From DAONFI01 sp035403485 (lineage in GTDB: Bacteria > Planctomycetota > Phycisphaerae > SM23-33): a stretch of DNA of 43,500 nt. Within the stretch, counting starts at the first letter, position 1. The number at the start of each line of letters is the position of its first letter. Below the pieces are notes generated by a model. That model had not been told where the DNA came from. It did not search any database and was given only the letters and a program-made list of their open reading frames with translations. Shown in pieces: positions 42,203 through 43,500 of the stretch. The stretch covers positions 1-43,500 of the forward strand of contig CAZIAZ010000026.1 in the NCBI GenBank assembly GCA_964536835.1, read 5' to 3'. The translations under genes and the position numbers were made by a program.

Positions 42203-43362
42203 TGATTAATGTAGTTTTAGCCGGCATAGGCGGTTATGGAGAAGGCTATTTAAATGCTCTTTTGAACGATGCCGATACACACAACGCACGGCTGGCCGGC
42301 TGTGTAGATCCCTTTGCAGCAGCATCCAAACATATTGACGTTATACGGCAGCGTAATATTCCGGTTTATGACAGCCTTGAGGAATTTTACAAAAATCATT
42401 CCGCCGAACTTGCGGTAATATCTTCGCCCATACATTATCACAAATCCCAGACTATAACGGCTCTGCAAGCCGGCTCGAATGTATTGTGCGAAAAGCCGGT
42501 AGCTGCATTGGTCGAAGACGCATTAGCCATGGCTGATGCGGCAAAAAAGGCCAAACGGTTTGTGGCCATCGGTTATCAATGGTCGTTTTCACCAGCCAAT
42601 ATTGAATTGAAAGAGGATATACTGGCCGGCCACTACGGCAAACCGAAACGATTCAAAACCTGCACATGTTGGCCGCGATGGGAATCCTATTACAAACGCA
42701 ATAACTGGGCTGGCCGTATTAAAACTGATAATGGTTTATGGATTCTGGACAGTCCGGCCAATAATGCAACGGCTCACTATCTCAATAACATGTTTTTCGT
42801 AGCGGGAACTGCAATAAACAAAAGTGCCGAACCTGAAAAGATAGAAGCTGAACTTTATCGCGCCAAATCATGCGAAAACTATGACACCGCGGCAGTGCGG
42901 ATGATGACCGATACTGGTGTCGAACTTCTTTTTCTTACGACACATTCAAGCAAGGAAACAATAGGGCCTGTCCTGGAATTTGAATTTGAACACGGCAAGG
43001 TCACATTCAGCCCTGGTGATTTCAAACTTGTCGGTCAGCTTTCGCATGGCGACAAAAAAGTTTACGGCAATCCGTATGACGACGAAATGCACAAATTATG
43101 GGAGTGCGTTGATGCGGCACGCGACAGCAAGGTTATACCATGCGATATTTATACGGCATTGCCGCATTTAATCTGCATTAACCAGGTTCAAAAGATGCCG
43201 ATTCACGTTATGCCTCAAAGTATGGTGAAAACCATCTGCAAGGATAATAACACATTGGTATACATCGAAGGCATAGAAGAGTGCTTTAACAAATGTTTCG
43301 AAACATATTCTCTGCCGTCTGAAGTGAACCCTGATTATAAGGCGTTGATTAATTCCAGATAA
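42199..43362 (+). CDS. Gfo/Idh/MocA family oxidoreductase
   Basis: 387 residues. INVVLAGIGGYGEGYLNALL gives the nucleotide-binding loop and VLCEKPVAAL (Glu98-Lys99-Pro100) the conserved motif. The C-terminal half has GLWILDSPANNATAHYLNNM, where the usual D..xxH site lies. AGGAG lies five bases before the ATG at 42199, which overlaps the previous stop; ATG at 42202 is an alternative. Last gene of the cluster in the window. Confidence 0.87.
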   Translation: MMINVVLAGIGGYGEGYLNALLNDADTHNARLAGCVDPFAAASKHIDVIRQRNIPVYDSLEEFYKNHSAELAVISSPIHYHKSQTITALQAGSNVLCEKPVAALVEDALAMADAAKKAKRFVAIGYQWSFSPANIELKEDILAGHYGKPKRFKTCTCWPRWESYYKRNNWAGRIKTDNGLWILDSPANNATAHYLNNMFFVAGTAINKSAEPEKIEAELYRAKSCENYDTAAVRMMTDTGVELLFLTTHSSKETIGPVLEFEFEHGKVTFSPGDFKLVGQLSHGDKKVYGNPYDDEMHKLWECVDAARDSKVIPCDIYTALPHLICINQVQKMPIHVMPQSMVKTICKDNNTLVYIEGIEECFNKCFETYSLPSEVNPDYKALINSR

Positions 43363-43424
43363 CCGATTGCGAATGGCGTCATTTATAGGGCCATATGTCG
43401 CGTTCGGATATATCAGCTATCCGC

Positions 43425-43500
43425 TAGAGTGGTTCTCTAAAGAAATTTCTTTTTGAGCGTCAGCGAAAGTTTTCCTGCTAAGGACGTCGAAGCAGGCAAC
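43425..43500. repeat. Dispersed repeat, copy 3 (runs off the window)
   Basis: From TAGAG at 43425 to GTCGAAGCAGGCAAC at the edge, this matches the minus-strand order of the element at 3584-3744 (TAGAG...AAATT...GCGTC...AAGGA...GAAGCAGGCAAC). The identity is clearest in the last 15 bases. It lies 62 bases after the last gene. Confidence 0.6.

Overview
The window looks like a chromosomal segment of an anaerobic or facultatively anaerobic, sugar-degrading Planctomycetota-type bacterium, perhaps Phycisphaerae. This is inference. It rests on a secreted protein with a PEP-CTERM sorting signal, a complete Rnf complex, four Gfo/Idh/MocA oxidoreductases, two TIM-barrel sugar isomerase/epimerases, and a GH38 alpha-mannosidase. 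No 16S rRNA or other firm taxonomic marker is present.

Layout. 1-2558: the 3' part of a GH38 alpha-mannosidase. 2559-3786: gene-poor DNA with a transposase remnant, a tRNA-Gly(CCC) and one copy of a dispersed palindromic repeat. 3787-10607: a SurA/PpiD-like membrane-anchored foldase, endonuclease IV, and an ilvB-ilvN-gpsA operon preceded by a candidate valine-rich leader peptide. 10987-12363: a B12-binding radical SAM enzyme. 12446-18859: the Rnf operon on the minus strand (RseC-like, rnfC, rnfD, rnfG, rnfE, rnfA, rnfB). It is interrupted between rnfD and rnfG by a frameshifted four-helix-bundle gene flanked by inverted repeats. 19032-24993: a PEP-CTERM trypsin-like protein with a long structured leader, a YwaF-like membrane protein coupled to alanine racemase, an AT-rich tandem repeat, a lipoprotein alpha/beta hydrolase, and a radical SAM/SPASM protein. 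25337-26767: an exported protease-like/TPR protein. 26776-43362: a large carbohydrate-catabolism region.

The catabolic region has three parts. A PAS-AraC regulator is divergent from a Gfo/Idh/MocA dehydrogenase and a sugar isomerase (27727-29971). A TetR regulator and a Gfo/Idh/MocA gene (30116-31857) are divergent from a long co-directional set at 32005-43362. That set holds a 2-hydroxyacid dehydrogenase, class III aminotransferase, M20 hydrolase, zinc alcohol dehydrogenase, Gfo/Idh/MocA, SDR-like epimerase, FAH-family hydrolase, MFS sugar transporter, xylose-isomerase-like TIM barrel and another Gfo/Idh/MocA. A palindromic operator candidate abuts the TetR gene's -10 box. The set reads as uptake plus oxidative, non-phosphorylating breakdown of an unusual (perhaps amino- or acyl-amino-) sugar or sugar acid. 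The substrate cannot be read from the sequence.

The most interesting items are the candidate ilvBN leader peptide, the inserted cassette in the rnf operon, the dispersed repeat family (3 copies), the structured leader of the PEP-CTERM gene, and the uncharacterised catabolic cluster.
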